Shown in pieces: positions 9,340-18,489 of a DNA stretch of 64,000 nt (position 1 is the first letter of the stretch; each line of letters starts with the position of its first letter). A program made the position numbers and the translations under genes. The notes beneath the pieces are model-generated. The model was not told where the DNA came from and did no database searches. It saw only the letters and a program-made list of their open reading frames with translations. The DNA comes from Cytophagaceae bacterium (GTDB lineage Bacteria > Bacteroidota > Bacteroidia > Cytophagales > Flexibacteraceae). The stretch spans positions 1 to 64,000 of the forward strand of contig JAIYDB010000039.1 in assembly GCA_027487695.1 (NCBI GenBank), given 5' to 3'.

Positions 9340-12300
9340 CTACGCCAAGTTAAACCTCAACTGCACCCCAAACCTAGTTAGTGTTCTTCTAAAGCTGCTG
9401 CTGATCTTTGGGTTGTTACGGCTGTGTTCAACATAGAGTTGAACATTTAAACGTTGGTTAACTACATAACTGGCCGTAGGACGGATCTGAATATCTTGCA
9501 TACCAGCAGTATAAGTACCTACTTGATCTAATATACGTTGAACCGTGCGGGTATCGCGTATGGTTACGTTACAGTTGATCTGCACTTCGTTGTTAAGAAC
9601 AATCTGCCTGCCTTTATCTCTGAAAGGTAGCTTCATGCCGCTCTTACTATAACCAATGGTAATACTCACATCCTGACTGCTAAGCTCCGTGATTTGGGCG
9701 TTAGAAACTGCTAATTGAATGTTACGTTCGCGGTTATAGTCCATACGCACATTCCAACGATTCTTTGTTCGGAAGTTGATACCAATCAAAGGACCAAAGC
9801 GCTCGTTAATTACGACAGAGTTAATGATATAAACTGGCTGATAAATAGAATCTGATCCACCTTCTGACCTTGATTGGGTAGGACGTAAATTATTATAATC
9901 GTTCAATGATTTGCTTAACTGGAAGAAAGTAGGGTCGTAGTTGGTGTTAGCAGTATAGTTAGCAATAGTATAAGTACCGTTATAGGCGTGTGATAAACTA
10001 ACAGATTGCAGCTTTCGCTGTAAATAAGGTATTCTATTCAAACCACTGTAGGTTACTCGCCAGTTTGGCATTGGCAAAGCAGGGAAAGGCGAAAGGTTTG
10101 AAGTTGCTGCATTAACCCCTCGATAAGCAGATGTAAAAGCAGGTATAATTGCATCTTGTGCGTTAGTATCGAAACGGGAGGTAGTTCTACCGCTTTCCGC
10201 ATCCAATCTATTGCGAACTAGGTTTCTATTAGATTCAAAGGTTCGGAAGGCAGGAGTTCTAACTTCTGCATCGTCCTTATCGAAAGCTGTTCTAATGGCA
10301 ATAAAGGACACAGAATAATTACCTGTTCTAGCTGCCGACTGACTTTGGAAATCTGGCACATCGGTGAGTGGATTTACACTCCTGAAAATTTCAGAATAGT
10401 TATTTGTAACCTGCATACGAGCTTCAACCTGCACGTTAAAATCGCGGAATGGCTCTATATTACTTTGAACCCTAAAGTTATCCTGCCTAGTTTGGGTAAA
10501 AGGCTGCGTTAGCGATGGACTGCGAGCCATTAAACCACCTTCTGCCAAACGTAAACGCACATTAGGGTCTTGAGAACCTAGCACAAATCCCCACCAATCG
10601 CTTGAGTTTTTACTGAAGTTATAACCTAGTAAATCTACCGTTGGCAAGAAACCTGGTAAGTTTGTATTTTCAGTGCGTTGTAAAGTAACGTTAAAATTAC
10701 GCACAGCCATTAACACCCTCAGCATTGCTTTAAAGGCCTTGTATTCTGGCTTCTTCTTGGTAGTATCTTTTACTTCCTTACCTGTTTTAGGATCAATTTG
10801 CTTAGTAACTGGGGCTGGGGCAGTAGGCGGATTATTTATCTTGTTTAAAAGCTTTATTTTATTGTAAAGTTTCAATAAATCAATACGTCCGTTAAAGCTT
10901 TGCTCACGGTTATTCTGAACAATGTTACCCAAACTATCGGCAATGGCTAATTGGTTTGCTTGCCAATTAAAGGTACCTGCATAGGTAACATCGGCAGTAA
11001 TAAAATTGGTAAGCGGAAACTTATCAAAAGGTAATTTATAGTTACCCCTAACCTGTTGATTAAAGGTTTTAACCCTACCACCACGCAATAGACTTTCCTT
11101 TTGGAAGTCGCGCTTTCTAGCTTCACTTCTAACCGTATCCGAAAGTTCGTCTATCAGGGCATTCGCTGTAGAAGTATAGTTCAACTGAATGCTTCTGGTC
11201 GGGTTATAGGTTACACCGTACTGCCTGTTAAAGAAGAAATTCTTTTCAAAGGTTGGAGTAATTGGGTTACTTTCGCCAGTTAAGAATACATTTGATGAAC
11301 GCTGCTGCGTTTTTGCCCAAGTTCTATTCAAATCCCCACGCACGTTAATAGCATTAGGAACCAAGTTTAGGTTCACATCTGATATCAACTTAAACCAAGA
11401 AGATTTTAGGAATCCTACCTTTTTGAAAGGCTCAATAAAGAACTCTTTCATCGTGTAGTTATAGCCAACACCATAAGTATAATTCAACTGGAAATTATCT
11501 TCCAAATTGATATTGGTTCGCTTGGTTTCGTTGTAAGTGTAGGTAAAGTTTAAGTTTTCAATATCCCACGGCAATGGGATCTTGTTTTGCTTCATCCTGT
11601 TTTTACCTACGTTAGTAAAGTTTATAGCCCGCCGCGTTGTCCGATCTTGTTGGAAACTAAAGTACTGGTCTCGCCGGGGGTCGCCTTCGCCAAAGCTTTG
11701 CAAGGAACCAGAGAGTTTAATATCAGGATTTAACTGATCGTATTGTGGAGTAATTAAGTTACGTTCATAACTCAGATACATTGGTAAACGAAGCCCCCAC
11801 TTTTTAGGCGTAAATTTATCTAACTGAAAACTTCCGCTTACAGCATAGGAAAGTTGTTGCGTTCTGCTTCGTTCGCTAATTTTTTGTTCAATACTACCAA
11901 AACCTATACCCACATAACGTGTACTTGCAGTAATGGTACCTAAATCGGCCAGCTTCACATTTACCCTACCTGTGGCGGCCCAACCATCGTTCTTTTCAAA
12001 GTCAGTAACTCGAAGTTCGTTGAACCAAACACAAACCGATTTAGCTCTGCCATCGGCACTAGCATTGTTACGAACGCCTAGCATTACTACCGCAGCATTA
12101 TTCATATCTGGGTTACCAGTTACTGATATTCTTTGCGTACTTCCATCTACAGGATAAGATGGACTGCTCATAATAAGCGGAATACTATCCCTGTTTCTCC
12201 GCACTTTAGCTGCGTAAAGCTGATCTAGCGTAATGTTTAATTCGTTTTCTGCCAACCAAACATCTACCCCTGCGGTACCTGTTTGAATTAACTTTAAAGG

Positions 12301-15300
12301 TATTTCTACTTCGTAGAAGTTTTCTGTAAAATCGGTACCGAAACGTATGAATGCAGAAACTTCATTATCCTTTGTTCTTGGATCTGAGGTATAGGCTGAA
12401 ATGTAAGCCCTTATGCGTTTATAGTTCAAGAAATCTAAACGGGTATTTTTGAAAACAGCCTTACTATCAGAATCTCTAAGTCTATCCACACACAAGCTTA
12501 ACGACTGCTCGTTAAGTCTACGGTTTACGCCGCTGGTAACATCTCTATCTCTTTGAACTCCAGAAGGAACTGAGTAAGGGACTTTGTTTTCAGCAACTTG
12601 ACCGTTTTCTTCAATATTGGCTGTACCTACAACAAGGGTAGCATCGTCTTGATCAATTAAGCCTGCCTTTGGCGGAGTTAATGGCTTAGGATATGGCCTC
12701 CAAGTACTTGCCACCATTTGGAACTGCACCATACGTAAAGCTACAGGCACTTCAAATCCTGAAACAGTAGCACGCATAAAACGCATACTCTTAAAATCAG
12801 AGATGGTTCCTGTACGTCCCGCAAAGTTAGGGTGGTTCAAATCACGAATAGGAATACGGAATAAGTACCAAGCCGCTCTATTATTATCAGGCTGTATTTT
12901 ATCTACAATATAGTTTCTGCCTGTTTGGAATTCTTCAGGTGTTATTCTAATTCTATAACTATAATATTGGTCTGAATTGGAAACTGTATTATCTCCATTC
13001 AAATCCTCATTATCTGGAGTTTGCGTTCCAGAAGCGGTGAACAATGAATTACCTGTGGCAACTGGCGAGTTGCCTTGCATATTGTTGAAGAACTTATAAC
13101 GGTCAAGAATCTTAGCTCCTTCGGTTTTGCTATCCCAATCGCCACCTAAATAGTATTGGAAGTTATCTGCTGCAGGATCTGCTAGAATTTCCTGATATAC
13201 ATCCGGACTAACTTTGCTTTGGACTTGTTGCAAAAACCTTCCATTCAAATCATTATTGCTTAGGAATTGTCGCTCACCTTCATCGTCTAAGCCATCTAAA
13301 CCAACATCTTGGGCAGTTCTGGCATCAGCAGTATTGCCGAATGCATTGGTTATGTGGGGAGCCTTGGTTACCCTTCCCCATCGAGTAGTATCGGTACGCA
13401 CTAATTGCTGTCCTGGTGTAGGCAACCCATTTTCGAAGGCTTGCAAGTTATCTTCAAGTGCATCTTCAGTAATGGTACCTAAATCAAAAGTCAACTCCCC
13501 TCTACGTCTATTACCATCTGTATTATCCCCTACTCTACCTACTTCGCCATTAACAAAAGGATCCATCATCCAGAATTCCACGTATTCAATGTTCGCAGCA
13601 TCAAAATCGGTATTGGTTGTAATCGGGCGCATTACTGAACCAAAGTTATTTCTTGGGTTTGGCAATGTACCATCAGGATTTAGGTTTGGATTGTAGTTAT
13701 ACATCCCTCTTTCAGAAGGATAATAAGCTAAATCGAAAGTTTGCTCTGGTAGGTTAACCGCAGAAGCGTCTCTATTCGGAAATACTTCGTTAAAAGGAAC
13801 AACCCTTTGGTATTGGTTGGCTAAATCGTCTGAATTAATATTAGTAGGACGGGCAGCGCCACTGCTTCTGTAGAAAATATTATCTATACTATACCAAGCT
13901 AGTTTTGCCCTACGGTGGTTTAATTCAATAGGATTGGTAATTCCTTGCCTAAACCTTACGGGTGTTGATCCATACTTCCAAGATGTAATTTGCCTGCCCA
14001 AGTCAGTAGCAGTCCTAACCGATTCAAAATCATCGATGTAACTGATACCAGCACCAGATTTATCAACAAACCTATTACTACCTGGCATCATACGGGCATA
14101 TTCTCCTGTTGCTTGGATAGATGAACTTTCTTTAGTGCTATACAATGGTAGCTTGTCAAGAATTTTCGTAAGCAGTCGGCTTTCCTTTCTATAGTTTACA
14201 TCTAGACCCCAAAGTACGTTAGTTGCGGGCTCTTCGCCCATTTGGGTTCTCCTAATTAGCGGGGTTTCATTTAGGTATAAAATAGTACCACCAAAACTTA
14301 TGTCTCTGTTCAGCACATAATCTAACCTAGAACCCATAAAGGTTCTGCGTTGGAAACTGAATAAATCGGCCTGTTCATACCGAATATCAATATCCTTGCC
14401 ACTATTCAAAATACCTTGGTCAATAATACGGACACGCCCCAAAGAGTAATCGACCGTAAAGTGGGTATTTTCAATCAATAACTCACCTCCCGCAAATGCC
14501 TGCACACTACCAGGGGCAATGTTTATCCCGGGAAGGGTAATTTCACTACCTCCTGCACTTTGTATTTTCCCCTTAATAAAGAATTTGTTTTTATTGGCAG
14601 CCTGCAAAGCATCTTGCTGGGTTGACCTATACAGTTCAAAGAATACGTATTTATTAATCAGGTTTTGTTCTGTATTAGCATTGAACTGGCGCTGTAAGTG
14701 TGTACCAAACGGTTCAAGCACCGGGAAAACTAATCTACCATTTCTCGCATCAATAGTAATACCATCAACAAAATCGAACAAACCATCAGGACCACGTTCG
14801 CCTGCTTGGTTTATTTGGTCAACCTTAAATACTTCTACTAATTGGCGGTCGCGGATGTTTACGCCTTGCCTTAAAACAGGGTTATCTACACCAGAACTAT
14901 CGTCCCTATAAATAACAGTCATGCTAAAGCCAGTCTTATCTATTTGGCTCGCTCCTAAAGAATAGATATTCTTCATTTGCAAATTCCAAGTAGGTAGGCG
15001 GGTATTCAAAACTGCAGGACGTAGTAACTTTAAGAATATAACATCATCAACCCCACGGTTACTTACATCGTTTTGTAATTCTCCTACTTGGTAAGTGCGG
15101 CCATTAAAAGTATATTGAAAAGCAACACCAAGCACTTCATCAAAATTCAAAGGCGTATTTAATGAAATGTAACCAAGCTGTTCGTGAAAGGCAAAATCCT
15201 TATTTGGTTCTAACCTTCTGGCACTTCTAATTACTTCAAAATTGGTGCTTTGTACATAATTAAGTGGCTGGGCTAATAGTTTATCCCTCACCTGTTCGGC

Positions 15301-16539
15301 ATTTCTAAACGCAGGGTCGGAATTCATCAATTGGAAAAGGTCGTTAGCGGCATTATCGGCAGCTGTTGTACTATCAAAACCTGCACGTTGCCTTCTTCTA
15401 TCCAATGGCGATCCTTCGCCAAGGTCAATTAAGGCATTAATATTCCTTAGGTTTTGGGTAGCATTATTCCTGTTTGTAACATACACTTCAACCCTTCTGA
15501 TAGTTACTCCAGAAGTTGTACCCGGAATAGTTGGGTTGGCTAATGCTCTTTCAAAGTTGTTGCGGAAAAACTGTGCTAAGAAAAAGTGCTTGTTGGCATC
15601 GTATTTATCGGCACTTAATTCAATATTTTTAGTGCTGGCACCATTACCTTTAACCGATACCTTTTGCGATTTACCTCTTTGGTTACTTACTACGCTTACT
15701 ACTTTTAGCCTACCAAATTGCATGGTAGTTTTTAAACCGAAAAGGTTTTGTGCACCAGTAATAAGGGTACTACTGATTGGTAACGATACATTACCAGCCT
15801 CTATCTTTTGGAGGATTTCATGGTCGAAACCTGTATAATCTAGCTTAATCTGGTTTTCAAATTCAAAGCTTGCCTTGGTATCGAAATTGATAGTCATTTT
15901 CAATTTCTCACCAATTTTACCTTGTACGTTAAGGCTCAATTGCTGGTCGAAAATGAACTGTGAATTTCGCTGTTGCCGAATAGGCAAAGCAGGATTATAA
16001 CTGCGCTGAATTTGACCGCCAAAGTCTAGCACTACACTACCGTTTGGCCTAATATCAACTGCATTGGATCCAAAAATCTGGGCCATTGCAGGGTTTACAT
16101 ATATAATAGGTATAAGCCTGTTATTACCAAAAGCACCACCTTCGCCCGCCTTTTCATCGGCTTTAGCTTTGGCATAATCGCGCATACTCTCACGCATTTT
16201 ATAGCGAGAGTATTCTTCAAAAGTCATGGTACTCACTGGCCTAAAATCTAGTGAGCCTACCTTTTCATAAATGGTATAGGTATTGGTTGCACTATCTAGC
16301 TCTACTTTGGTTTGGACGTTTGCAGGATTAGGCAGTAATAAGGGAGTTCTATTATCAGGATTAGAAAAAATATCGCCTTGCCTATCTCTACCCTTGTTTT
16401 TTGGCCTAGTACTCGGGCGATATTTAGCAGTATCTGAAAGGCTTCTGCTGGTATCGGATTGCGCGTACAGCGTTACTGCCTGACCTAAAATCAGGATAAA
16501 GCACCATACAGTAAAATACGCAAACCGTTGCTTACTCAA
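9340..16539 (-). CDS. sprA: Cell-surface protein SprA, T9SS outer-membrane translocon
   Basis: At 2399 residues this matches SprA, the very large outer-membrane barrel that forms the export channel of the type IX secretion system in Bacteroidota. It has a signal peptide (residues 1-27, ending TLYAQ) and a long beta-rich body with repeated NxYxxxY and R-rich strand patterns, and it ends with VQLRFNLA. The start is TTG at 16539: an in-frame TGA lies two codons upstream and the signal peptide begins directly after it. It sits downstream of ruvA, as in Flavobacterium johnsoniae and many relatives, a strong supporting synteny. Its substrates include the CTD-bearing proteins elsewhere in this window. 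It converges on the helicase gene with only 17 bp between stops. Confidence 0.95.
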   Translation of the reverse strand: MSKQRFAYFTVWCFILILGQAVTLYAQSDTSRSLSDTAKYRPSTRPKNKGRDRQGDIFSNPDNRTPLLLPNPANVQTKVELDSATNTYTIYEKVGSLDFRPVSTMTFEEYSRYKMRESMRDYAKAKADEKAGEGGAFGNNRLIPIIYVNPAMAQIFGSNAVDIRPNGSVVLDFGGQIQRSYNPALPIRQQRNSQFIFDQQLSLNVQGKIGEKLKMTINFDTKASFEFENQIKLDYTGFDHEILQKIEAGNVSLPISSTLITGAQNLFGLKTTMQFGRLKVVSVVSNQRGKSQKVSVKGNGASTKNIELSADKYDANKHFFLAQFFRNNFERALANPTIPGTTSGVTIRRVEVYVTNRNNATQNLRNINALIDLGEGSPLDRRRQRAGFDSTTAADNAANDLFQLMNSDPAFRNAEQVRDKLLAQPLNYVQSTNFEVIRSARRLEPNKDFAFHEQLGYISLNTPLNFDEVLGVAFQYTFNGRTYQVGELQNDVSNRGVDDVIFLKLLRPAVLNTRLPTWNLQMKNIYSLGASQIDKTGFSMTVIYRDDSSGVDNPVLRQGVNIRDRQLVEVFKVDQINQAGERGPDGLFDFVDGITIDARNGRLVFPVLEPFGTHLQRQFNANTEQNLINKYVFFELYRSTQQDALQAANKNKFFIKGKIQSAGGSEITLPGINIAPGSVQAFAGGELLIENTHFTVDYSLGRVRIIDQGILNSGKDIDIRYEQADLFSFQRRTFMGSRLDYVLNRDISFGGTILYLNETPLIRRTQMGEEPATNVLWGLDVNYRKESRLLTKILDKLPLYSTKESSSIQATGEYARMMPGSNRFVDKSGAGISYIDDFESVRTATDLGRQITSWKYGSTPVRFRQGITNPIELNHRRAKLAWYSIDNIFYRSSGAARPTNINSDDLANQYQRVVPFNEVFPNRDASAVNLPEQTFDLAYYPSERGMYNYNPNLNPDGTLPNPRNNFGSVMRPITTNTDFDAANIEYVEFWMMDPFVNGEVGRVGDNTDGNRRRGELTFDLGTITEDALEDNLQAFENGLPTPGQQLVRTDTTRWGRVTKAPHITNAFGNTADARTAQDVGLDGLDDEGERQFLSNNDLNGRFLQQVQSKVSPDVYQEILADPAADNFQYYLGGDWDSKTEGAKILDRYKFFNNMQGNSPVATGNSLFTASGTQTPDNEDLNGDNTVSNSDQYYSYRIRITPEEFQTGRNYIVDKIQPDNNRAAWYLFRIPIRDLNHPNFAGRTGTISDFKSMRFMRATVSGFEVPVALRMVQFQMVASTWRPYPKPLTPPKAGLIDQDDATLVVGTANIEENGQVAENKVPYSVPSGVQRDRDVTSGVNRRLNEQSLSLCVDRLRDSDSKAVFKNTRLDFLNYKRIRAYISAYTSDPRTKDNEVSAFIRFGTDFTENFYEVEIPLKLIQTGTAGVDVWLAENELNITLDQLYAAKVRRNRDSIPLIMSSPSYPVDGSTQRISVTGNPDMNNAAVVMLGVRNNASADGRAKSVCVWFNELRVTDFEKNDGWAATGRVNVKLADLGTITASTRYVGIGFGSIEQKISERSRTQQLSYAVSGSFQLDKFTPKKWGLRLPMYLSYERNLITPQYDQLNPDIKLSGSLQSFGEGDPRRDQYFSFQQDRTTRRAINFTNVGKNRMKQNKIPLPWDIENLNFTYTYNETKRTNINLEDNFQLNYTYGVGYNYTMKEFFIEPFKKVGFLKSSWFKLISDVNLNLVPNAINVRGDLNRTWAKTQQRSSNVFLTGESNPITPTFEKNFFFNRQYGVTYNPTRSIQLNYTSTANALIDELSDTVRSEARKRDFQKESLLRGGRVKTFNQQVRGNYKLPFDKFPLTNFITADVTYAGTFNWQANQLAIADSLGNIVQNNREQSFNGRIDLLKLYNKIKLLNKINNPPTAPAPVTKQIDPKTGKEVKDTTKKKPEYKAFKAMLRVLMAVRNFNVTLQRTENTNLPGFLPTVDLLGYNFSKNSSDWWGFVLGSQDPNVRLRLAEGGLMARSPSLTQPFTQTRQDNFRVQSNIEPFRDFNVQVEARMQVTNNYSEIFRSVNPLTDVPDFQSQSAARTGNYSVSFIAIRTAFDKDDAEVRTPAFRTFESNRNLVRNRLDAESGRTTSRFDTNAQDAIIPAFTSAYRGVNAATSNLSPFPALPMPNWRVTYSGLNRIPYLQRKLQSVSLSHAYNGTYTIANYTANTNYDPTFFQLSKSLNDYNNLRPTQSRSEGGSDSIYQPVYIINSVVINERFGPLIGINFRTKNRWNVRMDYNRERNIQLAVSNAQITELSSQDVSITIGYSKSGMKLPFRDKGRQIVLNNEVQINCNVTIRDTRTVQRILDQVGTYTAGMQDIQIRPTASYVVNQRLNVQLYVEHSRNNPKISSSFRRTLTRFGVQLRFNLA

Positions 16540-16649
16540 AACTCAATGAAAAAGAATAATTGTACTAGACTTATTTTAATTAATCAGCTGGTAAATGGTT
16601 AATTATGAGGGTTATTCAGTGAGTTGGTAAACAGATATAAGCCATTAGA

Positions 16650-17255
16650 TTAAGCACTGCGAAGTACCTTTCTAATTAAATCTTCGGTAGTAAAAGTTTC
16701 GCCACCACCATTTTTAATGATGGCATCTAAAGCCTTTTCAGCAACATTACGCACGTAGCCCAAGGTTACCAATGCAATTAACGCTTCATCGCGCTGGGTA
16801 TTGTGATTAACAGAAGCAGATGGTAAGGTTCCAACTGATAAAGTAGCAGGGTCTTTCATTAACTTATCTTTCAGTTCAAGCACAACCCTTTGTGCTGTTT
16901 TAGCTCCTATGCCTTTGATGGAAGATAAACTGCGAAGGTCTTCATGAACAATAGCGTACTGCAAATCGGCGGCTGGCATAGAACTTAGCATAATCAAGGC
17001 AGTGTTGGCACCTATGCCAGTAACCGAAACCAAGTGCAAAAACAGATTCTTTTCCTGAGGTTCCACAAAGCCATATAGGGTATGACTATCTTCCTTTACT
17101 TGAAGCCAAGTATAAACCTTTGTTTTAATGGTAATATCTTTAAGCCTTTGCCAAGTAAGCAACGATATACGCACATGATAACCTACACCTCCTACATCAA
17201 TTATAGCCGATGTAGCATCTAATGCGGTAATGGTTCCTTCCAGATAAGCAATCAT
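16650..17255 (-). CDS. ruvA: Holliday junction branch migration protein RuvA
   Basis: RuvA binds four-way DNA junctions as a tetramer and loads the RuvB motor. This 201-residue protein has the N-terminal OB-fold start MIAYLEGTITALD, the VGGVGYHVRIS segment, two helix-hairpin-helix motifs (VTGIGANTALIMLS and IKGIGAKTAQRVVLELK) and a C-terminal three-helix domain ending in EDLIRKVLRSA. Length is normal. It is the first gene of a ruvA-sprA pair with a 110-bp gap and is preceded by a near-perfect Bacteroidota promoter. Confidence 0.96.
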   Translation of the reverse strand: MIAYLEGTITALDATSAIIDVGGVGYHVRISLLTWQRLKDITIKTKVYTWLQVKEDSHTLYGFVEPQEKNLFLHLVSVTGIGANTALIMLSSMPAADLQYAIVHEDLRSLSSIKGIGAKTAQRVVLELKDKLMKDPATLSVGTLPSASVNHNTQRDEALIALVTLGYVRNVAEKALDAIIKNGGGETFTTEDLIRKVLRSA

Positions 17256-17316
17256 ATAGGGTACCTATTATTTAGGTTAAATGAGTATGCAACCCAAACT
17301 TAGGTTTAAAGCTGCG

Positions 17317-17347
17317 CAAAATTAGAAATTGCAGTGTAATTGGCAAA
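17317..17347 (-). promoter_or_regulatory. Bacteroidota-type promoter of ruvA(-sprA)
   Basis: On the minus strand TTTG (17344-17347) is separated by exactly 19 nt from TAATTTTG (17317-17324). This matches the phylum consensus of a TTTG box about 19-21 nt before TAnnTTTG. The predicted transcription start is about 50 nt upstream of the ruvA ATG. It may also drive sprA, since no clear promoter was seen in the 110-bp gap between the two genes. Confidence 0.7.
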
Positions 17348-17511
17348 AATACAACCACTTTACCGCAATGCATTAGGTAATTAATTCTATTTCAACGCAT
17401 GAAAAAGCACTACCTAGTAAGCTTTTGAATGTTTACCTTTTCTTTTTCTAGTTTTTATTGTAGAATGCAGACCAAATACTACCAGAATAACCAAATAATA
17501 TTGCGCACAAA

Positions 17512-18489
17512 ATGGCTGAAACAGAAGATTTAACCCAAGACCTTTCAGAAAATTCGCTTAAAGCGATGTACTTTAACACAGCTGTTATTGGTACACTTTC
17601 CTTTATTGCAGCCTATGTAATTGTATATATAGCCTATTCAGCAATTACTGGGTTTTTCGGTATATTCTTCGATATGGAACTAAAGTGGTTTTATTACCAT
17701 TTAAAAGTTACCCCTGCCGAAGAATGGATGTGGAGCAAAAAACGCATTATAGTTATTTATACCTCCGGACCTCTAGCTAGTTTAGGTATAGCGCTATTTT
17801 CAAGAATTTTGTACGCCACTGTATTAAAGCACCGCGATAATGTATTAAGAAATATTGTTTTCTGGACCTATTTCCATGGTATTGGCTTCTTTTTTGGCAA
17901 TGCAATTGTAGGTGTTCTCATGAACTTAAGTGATTTGCTAGATACCAATAGAGGTTTTGGACTTACCTTTTTCTTTATGGGGCTTAGCAATAATTGGCAA
18001 ATATTTCTTTCTGCCATAAGCATTATCGGTATGGTTCTTATTGGGCTATTGAGTTATCAGTTTGCTATAAAAACATCTGTAAGCAGACGTTTATTTAAAG
18101 GTGGACCTAAATTCCGTTTGCGCTTCTTATTGAATGCAACTACCATACCATGGTTTGTAGGGTCGTTATTCATATTAGGGCTGCAATACCCAAATTATGG
18201 TGTTTACTATACAATGTATTTTCCTGTAATTGGGCTAATGATGGTTCCTATGCTTTCCTTATATAATTTAAGGGTTAGTTCTACCTCCGTAAAAACAGAC
18301 AGGACCTCACAAGTGAGGCCCCGTTTAAGTTTGATTATTACTGCAATTTCACTAATTCTATTTTACAGGGTTGTTTTAGGCTTTGGGCTAAACTTTAACA
18401 CTTTGCAAGAGCAAGGTATTGAAATTCCTAAAAACGAGTTTGAGGAAGTGAAAACTGAAGAAAAGCCAACGCTAAACAATAATCGCTAG
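17512..18489 (+). CDS. Polytopic membrane protein of unknown function, 325 aa
   Basis: I do not recognise this family. The protein has a short acidic cytoplasmic N-terminus and about eight hydrophobic segments, and ends in a charged tail rich in Glu and Lys. The segment SGPLASLGIALFSR with the preceding bulky hydrophobic stretch recalls intramembrane M50-like folds, but no HExxH is present, so I do not assign a peptidase. It is divergent from ruvA. Its stop overlaps that of the convergent ftcD gene by three bases (18487-18489 against 18486-18488). Confidence 0.65.
   Translation: MAETEDLTQDLSENSLKAMYFNTAVIGTLSFIAAYVIVYIAYSAITGFFGIFFDMELKWFYYHLKVTPAEEWMWSKKRIIVIYTSGPLASLGIALFSRILYATVLKHRDNVLRNIVFWTYFHGIGFFFGNAIVGVLMNLSDLLDTNRGFGLTFFFMGLSNNWQIFLSAISIIGMVLIGLLSYQFAIKTSVSRRLFKGGPKFRLRFLLNATTIPWFVGSLFILGLQYPNYGVYYTMYFPVIGLMMVPMLSLYNLRVSSTSVKTDRTSQVRPRLSLIITAISLILFYRVVLGFGLNFNTLQEQGIEIPKNEFEEVKTEEKPTLNNNR

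Noticed and set aside
13214-13696. 160-residue plus-strand frame inside sprA, and other antisense frames in sprA
   Set aside because: All lie opposite a strongly supported coding sequence and have basic, Ser/Leu-rich composition typical of complement translation.
17512-18489. M50-type intramembrane peptidase
   Set aside because: SGPLASLG recalls the PDG-type segment, but there is no HExxH and no catalytic Asp in context.
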